Assembly (NCBI GenBank): GCA_009921265.1
Contig: RFYV01000003.1
Span: 1-64,000, forward strand
From: Betaproteobacteria bacterium
GTDB taxonomy: Bacteria; Pseudomonadota; Gammaproteobacteria; Burkholderiales; Burkholderiaceae_C
DNA length: 64,000 nt
Reading direction: 5' to 3'
In this document: piece by piece, positions 53,383-62,681 of the stretch
Numbering within the stretch: position 1 is the first letter of the stretch
Layout of the letters: each line of letters opens with the position of its first letter
Translations under genes and position numbers: made by a program
Notes under the pieces: generated by a model
Seen by the model: the letters and a program-made list of their open reading frames with translations, nothing else
Told to the model about the DNA's origin: nothing
The model's database searches: none

Positions 53383-53944
53383 TTGGGCACTTGTTTGTTT
53401 AATTGTCGATTGATAAAAACTCTAGCGGTATCTATTACCGTTAGCATTTTTTATATTCATTCATGGGCTGCACGCCCGATGAATACCGATGACGCCAACA
53501 TCGTCGACTACAAATCGTGTCAAGTGGAGAGTTGGTATAAAAAAAATCAAAATAATTCAGAGTTCTGGAGTATTCCAGGATGCAACTTTGGTAATGACAT
53601 TGAATGGTCATTGGGCGGCGTTCACCAAACAGCTGGATCTAGCGACGCTGCCAATTTTTTTTATACATATCAATGTTGGTGGTGTACACCATGTGATGCA
53701 AGGGACGACGCAAGCCACATGGGGATTGGGCCTTGAGTATCCGTTATCAAGCCAGTTGATTTTGATATCTGAATCGTTTGGTGAAAAAAAGACAGCTAGC
53801 AAATATCAAGTAGGATTGCGATTTTGGATCGTGCCTCAACGATTACAACTGGATACAACTTACGGAAATGCTTGGCAAGGCACGCAACAAGATCGATGGA
53901 TGACGATTGGTTTGCGCGTGTTAACAGCCCCGTTTTTGCCTTAA
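53383..53944 (+). pseudogene. Frameshifted exported protein downstream of czcA
   Basis: Two overlapping ORFs in frames 1 and 2 together form one protein. The first (from 53383) gives a signal peptide and WAARPMNTDDANIVDYKSCQVESW with EFWSIPGCNFGNDIEWSLGG. It should then continue but ends at 53736. The second frame (to 53944) supplies WGLGLEYPLSSQLILISESFGE and beta-strand-rich RLQLDTTYGNAWQG. The shift lies between about 53620 and 53680 and needs one base removed. Proteins with this RPMxTDDAxIVDxKSCQVE pattern often follow RND operons and look like outer-membrane barrels. It may be a true pseudogene or a sequencing error. Confidence 0.7.
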
Positions 53945-54053
53945 AAGCGAAAACCGATCGACAAACGTCGTTGATCAATCTGTGTTAAATTAACTTTAGA
54001 GTTTCTGATTATTTTTAAAAAAAGTCGTTGGCGTCGTATCCAAAAGTAATTGA

Positions 54054-54691
54054 TTAAGCATTAATTACTTTAGGAATCACTTCACTATTTGTTACCGATT
54101 CTTTGCCTTTTTTATTGGCCCAATCAACAAGCCATCGCTCGCCTTTTTCTGGACTGAATTGCCAAACCACATGATTAACAGTTTGACCCGTGTTGAGGCG
54201 GTTGTCTTTGATAGAGTAATAATCCAAATTGGTTTATTTAAAAAATTTTGTTCCTATACCCAAAGAGATCGAATCCATAGGCTCAAAGCTAAGGTTGTAA
54301 TAGTCTTGAAGATTGGTGCGACTAAAGCCTAAGATGGAATAAACCTTATCCCCCATTTAATGGTTGATTGCTAAGTTTGTAAATCCTTTGGATGCAATTT
54401 GAACTGAGGGTTTGATGTGACCCAAATGCGCATCAAGCCTATATTCATATCCTGCGCGTACTTGTTTGAAATGCTCGGGGCCCTTGTAGTATCCTAATGA
54501 AGTAATGTGATCGGTCCTGAATTTGCCCTGAGGTTGAGGTCTGTGCCGTTCGTGTTGTTAGAGTTAGCCAAAAAGGTCGGTGTCAATTTATAAAATACCT
54601 CTTCCGTATTTTCATTGTCCGTATGAGCACTTTCAGAGCATTGAATGAGAAAAATGAGTAGGGGTGAAACAATTGATTTGTAGCTTTTCAT
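54054..54691 (-). pseudogene. Decayed exported/outer-membrane-like protein gene
   Basis: Read on the minus strand from ATG 54691, MKSYKSIVSPLLIFLIQCSESAHT looks like a signal sequence, and the mature part continues LTPTFLANSNNTNGTDL. The frame breaks near 54497. Another frame then carries SLGYYKGPEHFKQVRAGYEYRLDAHLGHIKPSV, a stop, MGDKVYSILGFSRTNLQDYYNL, a second in-frame stop, then TNLDYYSIKDNRLNTGQTV and VVWQFSPEKGERWLVDW. One frameshift and two nonsense codons mean it is dead. Alternating polar and hydrophobic strands suggest a beta-barrel. The region is AT-rich. Confidence 0.75.
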
Positions 54692-54778
54692 GACAAGAGG
54701 ATTTATTGGGTATATTTGTATTCAAATAAATTATTAATATAATCATAAATTGCTTAATTTAAACCTGGAGTTTTTCTT

Positions 54779-55606
54779 ATGTCCTTGTTTTTTAGTGCGA
54801 TGTGGCATGCTTGGGTCGGTAGTTTTCATCCCAAAATGATTGGCTTATCTTTTTTGCCTTTGATATTGATGGTGGTACTGACTCTTGGTGGTGGATATTT
54901 TTTATGGGAGCCTGCGCAAGCCGCTTTGCGCGGATGGATGCTTCAAATGCCCGAGCCTTGGTTGTTGAACTATCTCCACCCTTGGTTTTTACAAGCGCTT
55001 CAACATATTTTTATTCCAACATTGATCATTGTGTTGATCACACCTGTGTTGGTGATCTTTGCACTTTTAATCGTGTCATGGTTTGCTACGCCTTGGGTGG
55101 TTCAACATGTATCCATTCAAAATTTTTCAACTCTTGAAAAAAAACAAGGTGCGAATTGGTTTCACAGCATCGGCTGGTCGGTGTTTTGCACCTGTGTTGC
55201 CGTTTTCTTTCTATTGATCTCTTTGCCACTGTGGTTGATTCCGATGCTCGCTTTTTTTATACCTGCACTCATTATTGGATGGCTCACTTATCGAATTATT
55301 TTTTACGATTGTTTGTCTTCACATGCGTCAAGCGAAGAAAGAAAAATTTTATTTGAGCAACATCGATATCCATGTTTCATGATCGGCATCACCAGTGGTG
55401 CAATGGGTACGATACCAGGCATATTGCTTTCATCGTCATCCATGTTGGCCGCTTTGTTTTTGGTCATCGTTCCAATCGCAGTTTGGCTTTACACCTGGAT
55501 TATGATTTTTACGGTTCTGTGGTTTGTTCACTATGCATTAACAGCATTGCATCAACTTCGCATTGTTCCAACGATTTACCCCAGCGACAACGTCATTGAT
55601 ATTTAA
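54779..55606 (+). CDS. EI24-domain (CysZ-like) membrane protein
   Basis: 275 aa with about six hydrophobic stretches. FSAMWHAWVGSFHPKMIGLSFLPLILM at the start, YRIIFYDCLSSHASSEERKILFEQHR in the middle, and a C-terminal helix pair are typical of EI24/CysZ-like proteins in Burkholderiales. CysZ carries sulfate, but this branch is not proved to. AACCTGGAG precedes the ATG. The CinA-like gene starts 16 bases after its stop, a pairing seen often in this order. Confidence 0.88.
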   Translation: MSLFFSAMWHAWVGSFHPKMIGLSFLPLILMVVLTLGGGYFLWEPAQAALRGWMLQMPEPWLLNYLHPWFLQALQHIFIPTLIIVLITPVLVIFALLIVSWFATPWVVQHVSIQNFSTLEKKQGANWFHSIGWSVFCTCVAVFFLLISLPLWLIPMLAFFIPALIIGWLTYRIIFYDCLSSHASSEERKILFEQHRYPCFMIGITSGAMGTIPGILLSSSSMLAALFLVIVPIAVWLYTWIMIFTVLWFVHYALTALHQLRIVPTIYPSDNVIDI

Positions 55607-55622
55607 AAGTTAAAATTACCAG

Positions 55623-56453
55623 ATGACCAATACACAAGACCAACTTCAAACATTCGGACTCATCATCGTTGGCGATGAAATCATGTCGGGTAAACGTGCC
55701 GATAAACACTTGCCCAAGTGCATAGAAATTTTAGCCAAGCGCGGTTTGGAATTATCTTTTGCCGAGTATGTGGGTGACTCACCCGATCGGATCACTCAAA
55801 CATTAGAGCGTGCCTTTGCGCAGTCCAATATTGTTTTTTCTACGGGTGGTATCGGTGCTACACCTGATGATCACACGCGTCAATGTGCTGCCAAGGCTTT
55901 GGACCAAGAATTGAAATTACATCCGCAGGCAGAATTATTAATTCGAGAACGCATGCAAGACACGGCTAAAGAGCAGGGGATTGCTTATGAGCCCGATCGC
56001 CCCGATAACATTCATCGACTCAACATGGGTGTATTTCCGCTAAGCGCTCAAATTATTCCCAACCCTTACAACAAAATTCCTGGCTTTACTTGTCAAGGAG
56101 TAAAAGGAATTGTTCATTTTGTGCCTGGTTTTCCTGTGATGGCTTGGCCCATGATGGAATGGGTTTTAGATGCTTACTATCCGCATTTGTTTGTCAAAGA
56201 TCAGTGGCTCGAAAAGTCAGTGATTGTTTTTGGTGCCATGGAAGCTTCCCTCACTCCACTGATGGAAAAACTCGAAAAACAATTTTTTGGGATTAAAGTT
56301 TTTAGCTTGCCAAGCGTGGACCACCCCGAGTTTGGTCGCCATATAGAGCTTGGCGTCAAAGGAGAGCCGCAGCTGGTCGACAATGCGTTTATTTCGATGA
56401 AACAGGGCTTGCTCGAATTTGGTGCAAAATTAGGCCCCGAATTGGTGCGGTAA
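55623..56453 (+). CDS. CinA N-terminal-domain / molybdopterin-binding-like protein
   Basis: 276 aa. FGLIIVGDEIMSGKRADKHLP, then VFSTGGIGATPDDHTRQCAAKAL and IIPNPYNKIPGF and VPGFPVMAWPM, match the molybdopterin-binding (MoaB/Mog-like) fold of the CinA N-terminal domain. The C-terminal nicotinamide-deamidase domain of full CinA is absent, as is normal in this group. The role is not firmly known; the domain in CinA has ADP-ribose pyrophosphatase activity. It ends 6 bases before the NtrC palindrome of glnA. Confidence 0.9.
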   Translation: MTNTQDQLQTFGLIIVGDEIMSGKRADKHLPKCIEILAKRGLELSFAEYVGDSPDRITQTLERAFAQSNIVFSTGGIGATPDDHTRQCAAKALDQELKLHPQAELLIRERMQDTAKEQGIAYEPDRPDNIHRLNMGVFPLSAQIIPNPYNKIPGFTCQGVKGIVHFVPGFPVMAWPMMEWVLDAYYPHLFVKDQWLEKSVIVFGAMEASLTPLMEKLEKQFFGIKVFSLPSVDHPEFGRHIELGVKGEPQLVDNAFISMKQGLLEFGAKLGPELVR

Positions 56454-56459
56454 TTAGTA

Positions 56460-56476
56460 TGCACTATAATAGTGCA
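56460..56476. promoter_or_regulatory. NtrC enhancer site upstream of glnA
   Basis: TGCACTATAATAGTGCA is a perfect palindrome that matches the NtrC (NRI) consensus TGCACYA-N3-TRGTGCA. It is about 140 bases upstream of the -24/-12 promoter, a normal enhancer distance. A GGTGC half-site lies just before it within the upstream gene's end. Confidence 0.88.
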
Positions 56477-56616
56477 AAAAATGAATTGGCATATAACTGA
56501 TAAAAACACTTCAATTCCAGCGGTTTGGCTGATTATTGATGGTGATTTTGTCAGTTATAGCGATTCCGAGAGGCACAATACACGGTTACGCGGTGTGTGA
56601 AGCGGCCCATCTTAGA

Positions 56617-56632
56617 TGGCACAAAATCTGCT
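56617..56632 (+). promoter_or_regulatory. Sigma-54 (-24/-12) promoter of glnA
   Basis: TGGCACAAAATCTGCT matches the sigma-54 consensus TGGCACG-N4-TTGCW with the invariant GG and GC at the correct spacing. The predicted transcript start is near 56643, about 42 bases ahead of the glnA ATG at 56685. NtrC bound at 56460 would activate it under nitrogen limitation. Confidence 0.88.
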
Positions 56633-56684
56633 CAGCATATCAAGTACAAACACTTTTTCTAACACCTATCCTCAGGAGATTTTG

Positions 56685-58100
56685 ATGGCCAAAACCGTCG
56701 CTGATGTCATGAAGCTTGTGACTGACAACGAGCTTAAATTTGTAGATTTTCGATTCACCGATACACGCGGCAAAGAACAACACGTGAGCGTGCCTATTTC
56801 TGCATTCAGTGAAGATAAATTTTCTGAAGGTCACGCATTTGATGGTTCATCCATCGCAGGCTGGAAGGGTATTGAAGCGTCTGATATGTTGTTGATGCCT
56901 GATGCAAATTCAGCATTCATCGATCCGTTTTTTCAAGAGCCCACATTGGTTTTGTCATGTGACGTATTAGAGCCAGGCGACGGCAAATCTTACGACCGAG
57001 ATCCACGATCAATTGCAAAACGCGCTGAGGCTTATCTCAAAGCATCTGGCATTGGCGACACGGCTTACTTTGGACCCGAGCCTGAGTTCTTTATTTTTGA
57101 TAACGTCACATGGGGCAATGAAATGTCTGGTTCGTTCTTCAAGATTGACGAATACGAAGCACCATGGAACAGCAGTGCCAAACTCGAAGGTGGTAACCGC
57201 GGACATCGTCCAACTGTTAAGGGCGGATATTTTCCCGTTCCTCCCGTTGATAGCACACAAGATATGCGCGCCGAGATGTCTTCTATTCTTGAAGAAATGG
57301 GTATTCCTGTTGAAGTGTTCCACCACGAAGTGGCAGGCGCTGGTCAAAACGAAATCGGTACCAAATTCTCAACTTTGGTTGAGCGTGCCGACTGGACACA
57401 AAAGCTCAAGTATGTGGTTTGGAACGTAGCCAATGCCTATGGCAAAACAGCCACGTTCATGCCAAAGCCTCTCGTTGGTGACAACGGTTCAGGCATGCAC
57501 GTTCATCAATCCATTTGGAAAGATGGCAAAAACTTATTTGCAGGCAAAGGCTATGCAGGTTTGAGCGATACGGCTTTGTATTACATCGGCGGCATCATCA
57601 AGCACGCACGTGCACTCAATGCGATTACAAACCCTACAACCAACAGCTACAAGCGTTTGGTTCCTGGTTTTGAAGCCCCTGTGAAGTTGGCTTACTCAAG
57701 CCGCAATCGTTCTGCTTCAATTCGCATTCCACACGTTGCATCCGACAAAGGACGTCGTATCGAGGCGCGTTTCCCCGATCCAATGGCCAACCCCTATTTG
57801 TGCTTTTCTGCACTCATGATGGCGGGTCTTGATGGAATCGAAAACAAAATTCATCCTGGTGAAGCAGCGACCAAAGATTTGTATCACTTGCCCCCAGAGG
57901 AAGACGCATTGGTGCCAACCGTGTGTCACAGCTTGGATCAAGCGCTCGATTATTTGGATAAAGGACGTGCGTTCCTGACCAAAGGTGGCGTGTTCACAGA
58001 CAGCATGATTGACGCATACATCGAACTCAAAATGCAAGAAGTCACGCGTTTTCGCATGGCAACGCATCCTGTTGAGTACGACATGTACTACTCACTCTAA
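56685..58100 (+). CDS. glnA: Glutamine synthetase, type I
   Basis: 471 aa from the ATG at 56685, which has CAGGAGATTTTG upstream; the track start at 56616 lies in the promoter and must be wrong. Beta-Grasp N-domain [16 protein letters not shown], catalytic [23 protein letters not shown] and [11 protein letters not shown] are the glutamine synthetase blocks, and the adenylylation Tyr is in [10 protein letters not shown]. It makes glutamine from glutamate and ammonia in a dodecamer. The NtrC site and sigma-54 promoter upstream, and ntrB/ntrC downstream, show classic nitrogen control. A strong terminator follows. Confidence 0.98.
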   Translation: MAKTVADVMKLVTDNELKFVDFRFTDTRGKEQHVSVPISAFSEDKFSEGHAFDGSSIAGWKGIEASDMLLMPDANSAFIDPFFQEPTLVLSCDVLEPGDGKSYDRDPRSIAKRAEAYLKASGIGDTAYFGPEPEFFIFDNVTWGNEMSGSFFKIDEYEAPWNSSAKLEGGNRGHRPTVKGGYFPVPPVDSTQDMRAEMSSILEEMGIPVEVFHHEVAGAGQNEIGTKFSTLVERADWTQKLKYVVWNVANAYGKTATFMPKPLVGDNGSGMHVHQSIWKDGKNLFAGKGYAGLSDTALYYIGGIIKHARALNAITNPTTNSYKRLVPGFEAPVKLAYSSRNRSASIRIPHVASDKGRRIEARFPDPMANPYLCFSALMMAGLDGIENKIHPGEAATKDLYHLPPEEDALVPTVCHSLDQALDYLDKGRAFLTKGGVFTDSMIDAYIELKMQEVTRFRMATHPVEYDMYYSL

Positions 58101-58122
58101 GCCGTTTTCGCAACAAGCAATC

Positions 58123-58152
58123 AAAGGGACGGCGCGGCCGTCCCTTTTTTTT
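58123..58152 (+). terminator. Rho-independent terminator of glnA
   Basis: AAAGGGACGGC-GCG-GCCGTCCCTTT gives an 11-bp stem with a 3-base loop followed by TTTTTT. It ends 12 bases before the TTG start of the next gene and separates glnA from the ntrBC region. Confidence 0.95.
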
Positions 58153-58164
58153 AGAGAGAGAAAA

Positions 58165-58623
58165 TTGAAACGATTGTTGATGTGTCTGCTGAGTTGTATT
58201 TCGATTGCTTATGCGCAATCGAATGCTTCGATTTGGAAATGCGGCAATGCCTATACCAATCAACCTATTTCAAATGAGTCTTGCGTATTGATGCCTCAAA
58301 GTAATGTCACTGTGATTGAAGGTACCAAGTTGGCCAATCAAACGCCTTCTGCCTCAAGTTTGACATCGGTCAAGATTGATCCGCAACAGCAACGCGAAAG
58401 AGATGCGCAGGCTCGAAAGATTTTGAATGAAGAAATGACCCGCATCGATCAACGTTTGCTTGAATTAAAAAAACAATGGAATCACGGAGAAGTAGCCAAG
58501 CTTGCCAATGAAACCGCGCAATCGGCTGCTTATCTTCAGCGAGTAGAAAAATTAAAAATTGAAATGCAAAGAACGCAGGCCGATTTAGCGGGCGTGCAAC
58601 GCGAAATTGCTCGATTGCCATGA
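58165..58623 (+). CDS. Exported DUF4124-like small protein with coiled-coil tail
   Basis: 152 aa from a TTG at 58165, with AGAGAGAG just upstream; the much earlier track start at 58009 lies in glnA and is not credible. ATG at 58180 is an alternative. The signal peptide KRLLMCLLSCISIAYAQ is followed by ASIWKCGNAYTNQPISNESCVLM, resembling the DUF4124 domain, and a C-terminal Gln/Glu-rich helix (LLELKKQW..YLQRVEKLKIEMQRTQADL) predicted to coil. The function is unknown. Sitting between glnA and ntrB, 10 bases ahead of ntrB, it may be transcribed with ntrBC. Confidence 0.75.
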   Translation: MKRLLMCLLSCISIAYAQSNASIWKCGNAYTNQPISNESCVLMPQSNVTVIEGTKLANQTPSASSLTSVKIDPQQQRERDAQARKILNEEMTRIDQRLLELKKQWNHGEVAKLANETAQSAAYLQRVEKLKIEMQRTQADLAGVQREIARLP

Positions 58624-58633
58624 AGGAATTTGT

Positions 58634-59692
58634 ATGCCGATGATGACCCGTTTTGCAGCACTGGATTTATTGGCCACTTTGGTGATCGTCACAGACGCCA
58701 AGGGACAAGTGGTGTTTGCTAACTCTGCATTAGAGGATGTGATGGGCTTCACCCGTCGAAGTATTGAGGGCTCACAACTCAAAGATTTGTTTTTAGCTCC
58801 TGAGAATTTAACCAACGCCATTAAGGGCGCGGTCAATAATGAATTCAGTGCGCTCAGATTTGATGCGCAGATGCAAAGACCCAATCACGAGCCTGTTTTG
58901 GTGCATGTGATTGTTGCACCTACCCACGAGTTCGATGAGGTGTTGGTTGAATTATTGCCCCTGGAAAAACAATCTAGACAAGATCGTGAAGTCAGGCTGA
59001 TTGATCAAGCGCAGGCCAACAAAGAATTGATACGCAACTTGGCCCATGAAATCAAAAATCCCCTGGGTGGAATTCGTGGTGCGGCTCAGTTGCTGCAAAT
59101 GGAGTTAGACACCCGTGATCTCATCGAGTACACGCAAGTGATTGTCCGAGAGGCTGATCGTTTGCAGTCTCTGGTCGATCGATTGCTCGCGCCACATCGA
59201 AAGCCTCATGTTGTTGGCAATGTCAATATTCACGAAGTTTGTGAGCGTGTTCGAGCGCTGATCTTGGCCGAATTCCCTCGAGGCTTAAAAGTGGTGCGTG
59301 ATTACGATATATCGCTTCCCGAATTTCGCGGCGATGTAGAGCAATTGATTCAAGCGGTGCTCAATATTGCCCACAACGCAGCACAGGCTTTGGTCGATCG
59401 CATCGCCCAAGGCGAAGCTCAAATTGTTTTATCCACACGCATCGCAAGACAAGTTACTTTTGGCATGCAACGCTATCGGTTGGCATTGGAATTGCATGTC
59501 ATTGACAACGGACCAGGGATTCCAGAATCGATTAAGGATCGCTTGTTTTTTCCCTTGGTTTCTGGACGAGATGGTGGATCGGGTTTGGGCCTCAATTTGG
59601 CGCAAACTTTTGTTCAGCAACACCATGGTTTGATTGAATGTGAAAGTGAGCCAGGGCAAACAGATTTCAAAATCTTGATTCCCTTGCCGTAA
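58634..59692 (+). CDS. glnL: Nitrogen regulation sensor kinase NtrB
   Basis: 352 aa from the ATG at 58634 with AAGGAATTTGT upstream; the track start at 58607 lies in the previous gene. A PAS domain (residues 10-110) is followed by the phospho-accepting H138 in NLAHEIKNPLGGIRG and an ATPase domain with HVIDNGPGIPE and GGSGLGLNLAQTFVQQHHG. It is cytoplasmic and phosphorylates NtrC when nitrogen is low, with PII as the switch. NtrC follows after 45 bases. Confidence 0.96.
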   Translation: MPMMTRFAALDLLATLVIVTDAKGQVVFANSALEDVMGFTRRSIEGSQLKDLFLAPENLTNAIKGAVNNEFSALRFDAQMQRPNHEPVLVHVIVAPTHEFDEVLVELLPLEKQSRQDREVRLIDQAQANKELIRNLAHEIKNPLGGIRGAAQLLQMELDTRDLIEYTQVIVREADRLQSLVDRLLAPHRKPHVVGNVNIHEVCERVRALILAEFPRGLKVVRDYDISLPEFRGDVEQLIQAVLNIAHNAAQALVDRIAQGEAQIVLSTRIARQVTFGMQRYRLALELHVIDNGPGIPESIKDRLFFPLVSGRDGGSGLGLNLAQTFVQQHHGLIECESEPGQTDFKILIPLP

Positions 59693-59737
59693 AGATGAGG
59701 CAACTGTGATGCGAACAACAAAAGGCGGAGTACTGTC

Positions 59738-61270
59738 ATGAAGTCTATTTGGATCGTTGACGACGACCAGTCCATACGTTTTGTTCTTGAAAAAGCGTTG
59801 ATACGAGAAAATTTACCCACTCGCAGCTTCACCAATCCTCGTGAAGTGTTGCAAGCTTTGGATAACACGGCTGAAAGCGAAATGCCCCAAGTGTTGGTGA
59901 GTGATATTCGTATGCCTGGTGGATCGGGTCTCGATTTATTAGGCAAAGTCAAAGAACGTTTACCGGGTTTGCCCGTCATTATCATGACGGCTTATTCAGA
60001 TTTGGATAGTGCAGTCTCTGCGTTTCAAGGCGGTGCGTTCGAATATTTGCCCAAGCCCTTTGATTTGCCAAAAGCAATTGAATTAATTCGTCGTGCGATG
60101 GACGAGCGACAACGCGAACTCGTGGGCGAGACGAGTGCGCAAGAAACACCCGAGATGTTGGGTCAAGCGCCTGCCATGCAAGACGTGTTTAGAGCCATTG
60201 GTCGATTGAGCCAAAGTAATGTCACTGTGATGATCACAGGTGAATCAGGCACAGGTAAAGAGTTGGTGGCGCGTGCACTGCACAAACATTCATTGCGTGC
60301 AAGCGGAACATTTGTTGCGATCAACACAGCCGCCATTCCCAAAGATTTATTAGAGAGCGAACTTTTTGGTCATGAGCGTGGTGCATTTACGGGCGCGCAA
60401 ACCATGCGTCGTGGGCGCTTTGAACAAGCCGAGGGTGGTACTTTATTTTTAGATGAAATTGGGGACATGCCTTTGGATTTACAAACGCGTTTGTTGCGTG
60501 TGTTGAGTGACGGAAATTTTTATCGCGTCGGTGGACACAGTGCTATCAAATCCAATGTGAGAGTCATTGCAGCCACGCATCAAGATTTGGAACAACGCGT
60601 CAAAGATGGTGTGTTTCGTGAAGATTTATTCCATCGGCTCAATGTGATTCGTTTGCGTCTGCCGGCATTGCGCGAGCGCAGAGAAGACATCCCTGTTTTG
60701 ACGAAACATTTTTTAACGCAAAGTGCGTTGCAATTGGGCGTTGAAGCAAAGCGTATCTCTGATACAGCGATGGCTATGTTGCAAGATTTTCAATTCCCTG
60801 GCAATGTGCGACAACTCGAAAATATTTGTCATTGGCTAACTGTGATGGCGCCTGCACAATTGATTGAGTCCAAAGATTTGCCGCCCGAAGTGACCATGGG
60901 TTCTTCTGCCATTGTGATGCCCATGATTGCTGAACCGATTCATACCAACGGTCATGCCATAACTCAAGAGACACTATCTGCGACACACATTCAAACACCA
61001 CACAGTGATGACATCAATGGAATTCCTGCGCCCGTATTTTTAAATGTACCAGGCGAAGATTGGCAAGCGGGTTTAGAGGCGCAAGCGATGAATTTGCTGG
61101 TGTCGGGTCGAACCGATGTGTGGGACGTGTTAACAGCTAAATTTGAATCGACCTTGATTCAAACGGCGTTAGCCAATACAAGAGGGCGTCGCATCGAGGC
61201 TGCACAAAAATTGGGTATTGGTCGCAACACCATTACTCGAAAAATTCAAGAATTAGGTTTGGACGATTAA
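59738..61270 (+). CDS. glnG: Nitrogen regulation response regulator NtrC
   Basis: 510 aa. The receiver contains D56 in [13 protein letters not shown]. The AAA+ domain has Walker [11 protein letters not shown], the sigma-54-contacting GAFTGA in [10 protein letters not shown], and Walker [13 protein letters not shown] long linker (residues about 375-455) is followed by a Fis-type helix-turn-helix ([22 protein letters not shown]). When phosphorylated it binds the palindrome upstream of glnA and drives sigma-54 RNA polymerase. Its stop overlaps the convergent xthA end by 4 bases. Confidence 0.97.
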   Translation: MKSIWIVDDDQSIRFVLEKALIRENLPTRSFTNPREVLQALDNTAESEMPQVLVSDIRMPGGSGLDLLGKVKERLPGLPVIIMTAYSDLDSAVSAFQGGAFEYLPKPFDLPKAIELIRRAMDERQRELVGETSAQETPEMLGQAPAMQDVFRAIGRLSQSNVTVMITGESGTGKELVARALHKHSLRASGTFVAINTAAIPKDLLESELFGHERGAFTGAQTMRRGRFEQAEGGTLFLDEIGDMPLDLQTRLLRVLSDGNFYRVGGHSAIKSNVRVIAATHQDLEQRVKDGVFREDLFHRLNVIRLRLPALRERREDIPVLTKHFLTQSALQLGVEAKRISDTAMAMLQDFQFPGNVRQLENICHWLTVMAPAQLIESKDLPPEVTMGSSAIVMPMIAEPIHTNGHAITQETLSATHIQTPHSDDINGIPAPVFLNVPGEDWQAGLEAQAMNLLVSGRTDVWDVLTAKFESTLIQTALANTRGRRIEAAQKLGIGRNTITRKIQELGLDD

Positions 61271-62055
61271 GTATGAATGCTCACGATCACCGGTGTGTGA
61301 TCGCTGGGCCGTTCATTTTTGCGCGGACGTTTGTCAATCCAACACGCGCTCACTCGATCTTTAAGTGCATTGCTAACTAAAACATGGTCAATTCTTAAGC
61401 CACGATTGCGTCTAAACGCAAACTCGCGGTAATCCCACCAAGAAAAACTTTTTTCGGGTTGATCAAACAATCGATGTGCGTCGTGCATGCCCAGTTGCAA
61501 CAAGCCCGCCATGCGTTCGCGTTCTTCTGTTGTGCAATGAATGGTGTCTTTGAGTGCGACAGGATCCCACACGTCAGCGTCGTCCCATGTAATATTGAAG
61601 TCACCCATCAAAATCAGTTGGGAGTGTTGTTGCAATTGGGTAGTTAACCAATTTTGCAGAGCTTGCAGCCATTTCATTTTGTAAACAAATTTATCCGAGT
61701 CGGGCGCTTGTCCATTGGGGAAATAAGCGCCAACTACGCGAACACCGTTGATGCTGGCGGAGATGACGCGTGACATGTCGTCATCAAAACCAGGAATGTT
61801 GTAAACCACATCAGTGATGGCGTGTTTTGAAATGAGTGCAACACCGTTGTAAGTTTTTTGTCCAAAGTAAGCCACTTGATAGCCCGCATCATTGATGGCT
61901 TGCGCAGGAAATTTATCGTCAGTGGTTTTGGTTTCTTGTAATGCCAATACATCAATGGGTTTTTCAGATTCGCACAGCGTAAGCCAATCAACTACTTGCG
62001 GTAAACGCACGGTGAGTGAATTGACATTCCATGTGGCGTATTGGTGTGCGGTCAT
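61267..62055 (-). CDS. xthA: Exodeoxyribonuclease III
   Basis: 262 aa endonuclease/exonuclease/phosphatase fold: YATWNVNSLTVRLPQVVDWL, the metal-binding Glu in VLALQETKTTD, GAYFPNGQAP, GDFNITWDDADVW, and the final RPSDHTPVIVSI with the catalytic Asp-His. It repairs AP sites and 3'-blocked ends. It is the usual neighbour of ntrC in many Burkholderiales. No special regulation is visible. Confidence 0.96.
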   Translation of the reverse strand: MTAHQYATWNVNSLTVRLPQVVDWLTLCESEKPIDVLALQETKTTDDKFPAQAINDAGYQVAYFGQKTYNGVALISKHAITDVVYNIPGFDDDMSRVISASINGVRVVGAYFPNGQAPDSDKFVYKMKWLQALQNWLTTQLQQHSQLILMGDFNITWDDADVWDPVALKDTIHCTTEERERMAGLLQLGMHDAHRLFDQPEKSFSWWDYREFAFRRNRGLRIDHVLVSNALKDRVSACWIDKRPRKNERPSDHTPVIVSIHT

Positions 62056-62156
62056 CGGTGTGCTTTAATCATTTTGTTTGGTGTGTTTTTAAGGGAGTTG
62101 GAGGCTTGCCGTGCACCTATCTTTTAAGCAATATACACCATATCAAAATGGCTCAA

Positions 62157-62555
62157 TTAATCCAAAAACTTTTTCCCACGCAATGCCTTGGTTTCGCCCA
62201 TTTTTTTCTTATCTGTTAAGCGACGCAAACGAGAAGCGCGTGTGGGCTTGGTGGCTTTGCGCTCGATGGGTTCTTGCTCCACACTTTCGATCAAAGAAAT
62301 CAAACGCGCATAGGCGTCGAGTCGATTCATGTCTTGTGTGCGATGGGCTTGCGCTTTGATGACGATGACGCCTTGCAAGGTGATGCGTTTATCGCGCAGT
62401 GCCAATAAGCGTTGTTTGATGGATGGAATAAGAGAGCTGGCCGCGATATCAAAGCGCAAATGAATAGCGCTAGAAACTTTATTGACGTTTTGCCCACCCG
62501 CGCCTTGCGCGCGAATGGCCATCATTTCAATTTCAGATTCTTTGATATCGATCAA
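62157..62555 (-). CDS. arfB: Alternative ribosome-rescue factor ArfB (YaeJ), peptidyl-tRNA hydrolase
   Basis: 132 aa. The GGQ motif in IRAQGAGGQNVNKVSSAIHLRF frees the nascent chain from stalled ribosomes, and the basic tail (RASRLRRLTDKKKMGETKALRGKKF) enters the empty mRNA channel. Length and order match ArfB. It follows xthA upstream on the same strand direction by 102 bases. Confidence 0.95.
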   Translation of the reverse strand: MIDIKESEIEMMAIRAQGAGGQNVNKVSSAIHLRFDIAASSLIPSIKQRLLALRDKRITLQGVIVIKAQAHRTQDMNRLDAYARLISLIESVEQEPIERKATKPTRASRLRRLTDKKKMGETKALRGKKFLD

Positions 62556-62681
62556 TGGGCCTCACGCAGTCGCAGTTGTTGGTAGTCGGCATTGAATATT
62601 TTGTACTAAAAATATTTAGATGGAATCTATCAAGTCTAAATCATCTAAAAGTGTTTGGGTTGCTCATGAAGTTGGGGTGAA

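Noticed and set aside
56616-56684. N-terminal extension of glnA as in the ORF track
   Set aside because: It lies in the sigma-54 promoter; the ATG at 56685 has a clear ribosome site and gives normal length.
58009-58164. Upstream extension of the DUF4124-like gene into glnA
   Set aside because: It overlaps the end of glnA and the terminator; a TTG at 58165 gives a proper signal peptide.
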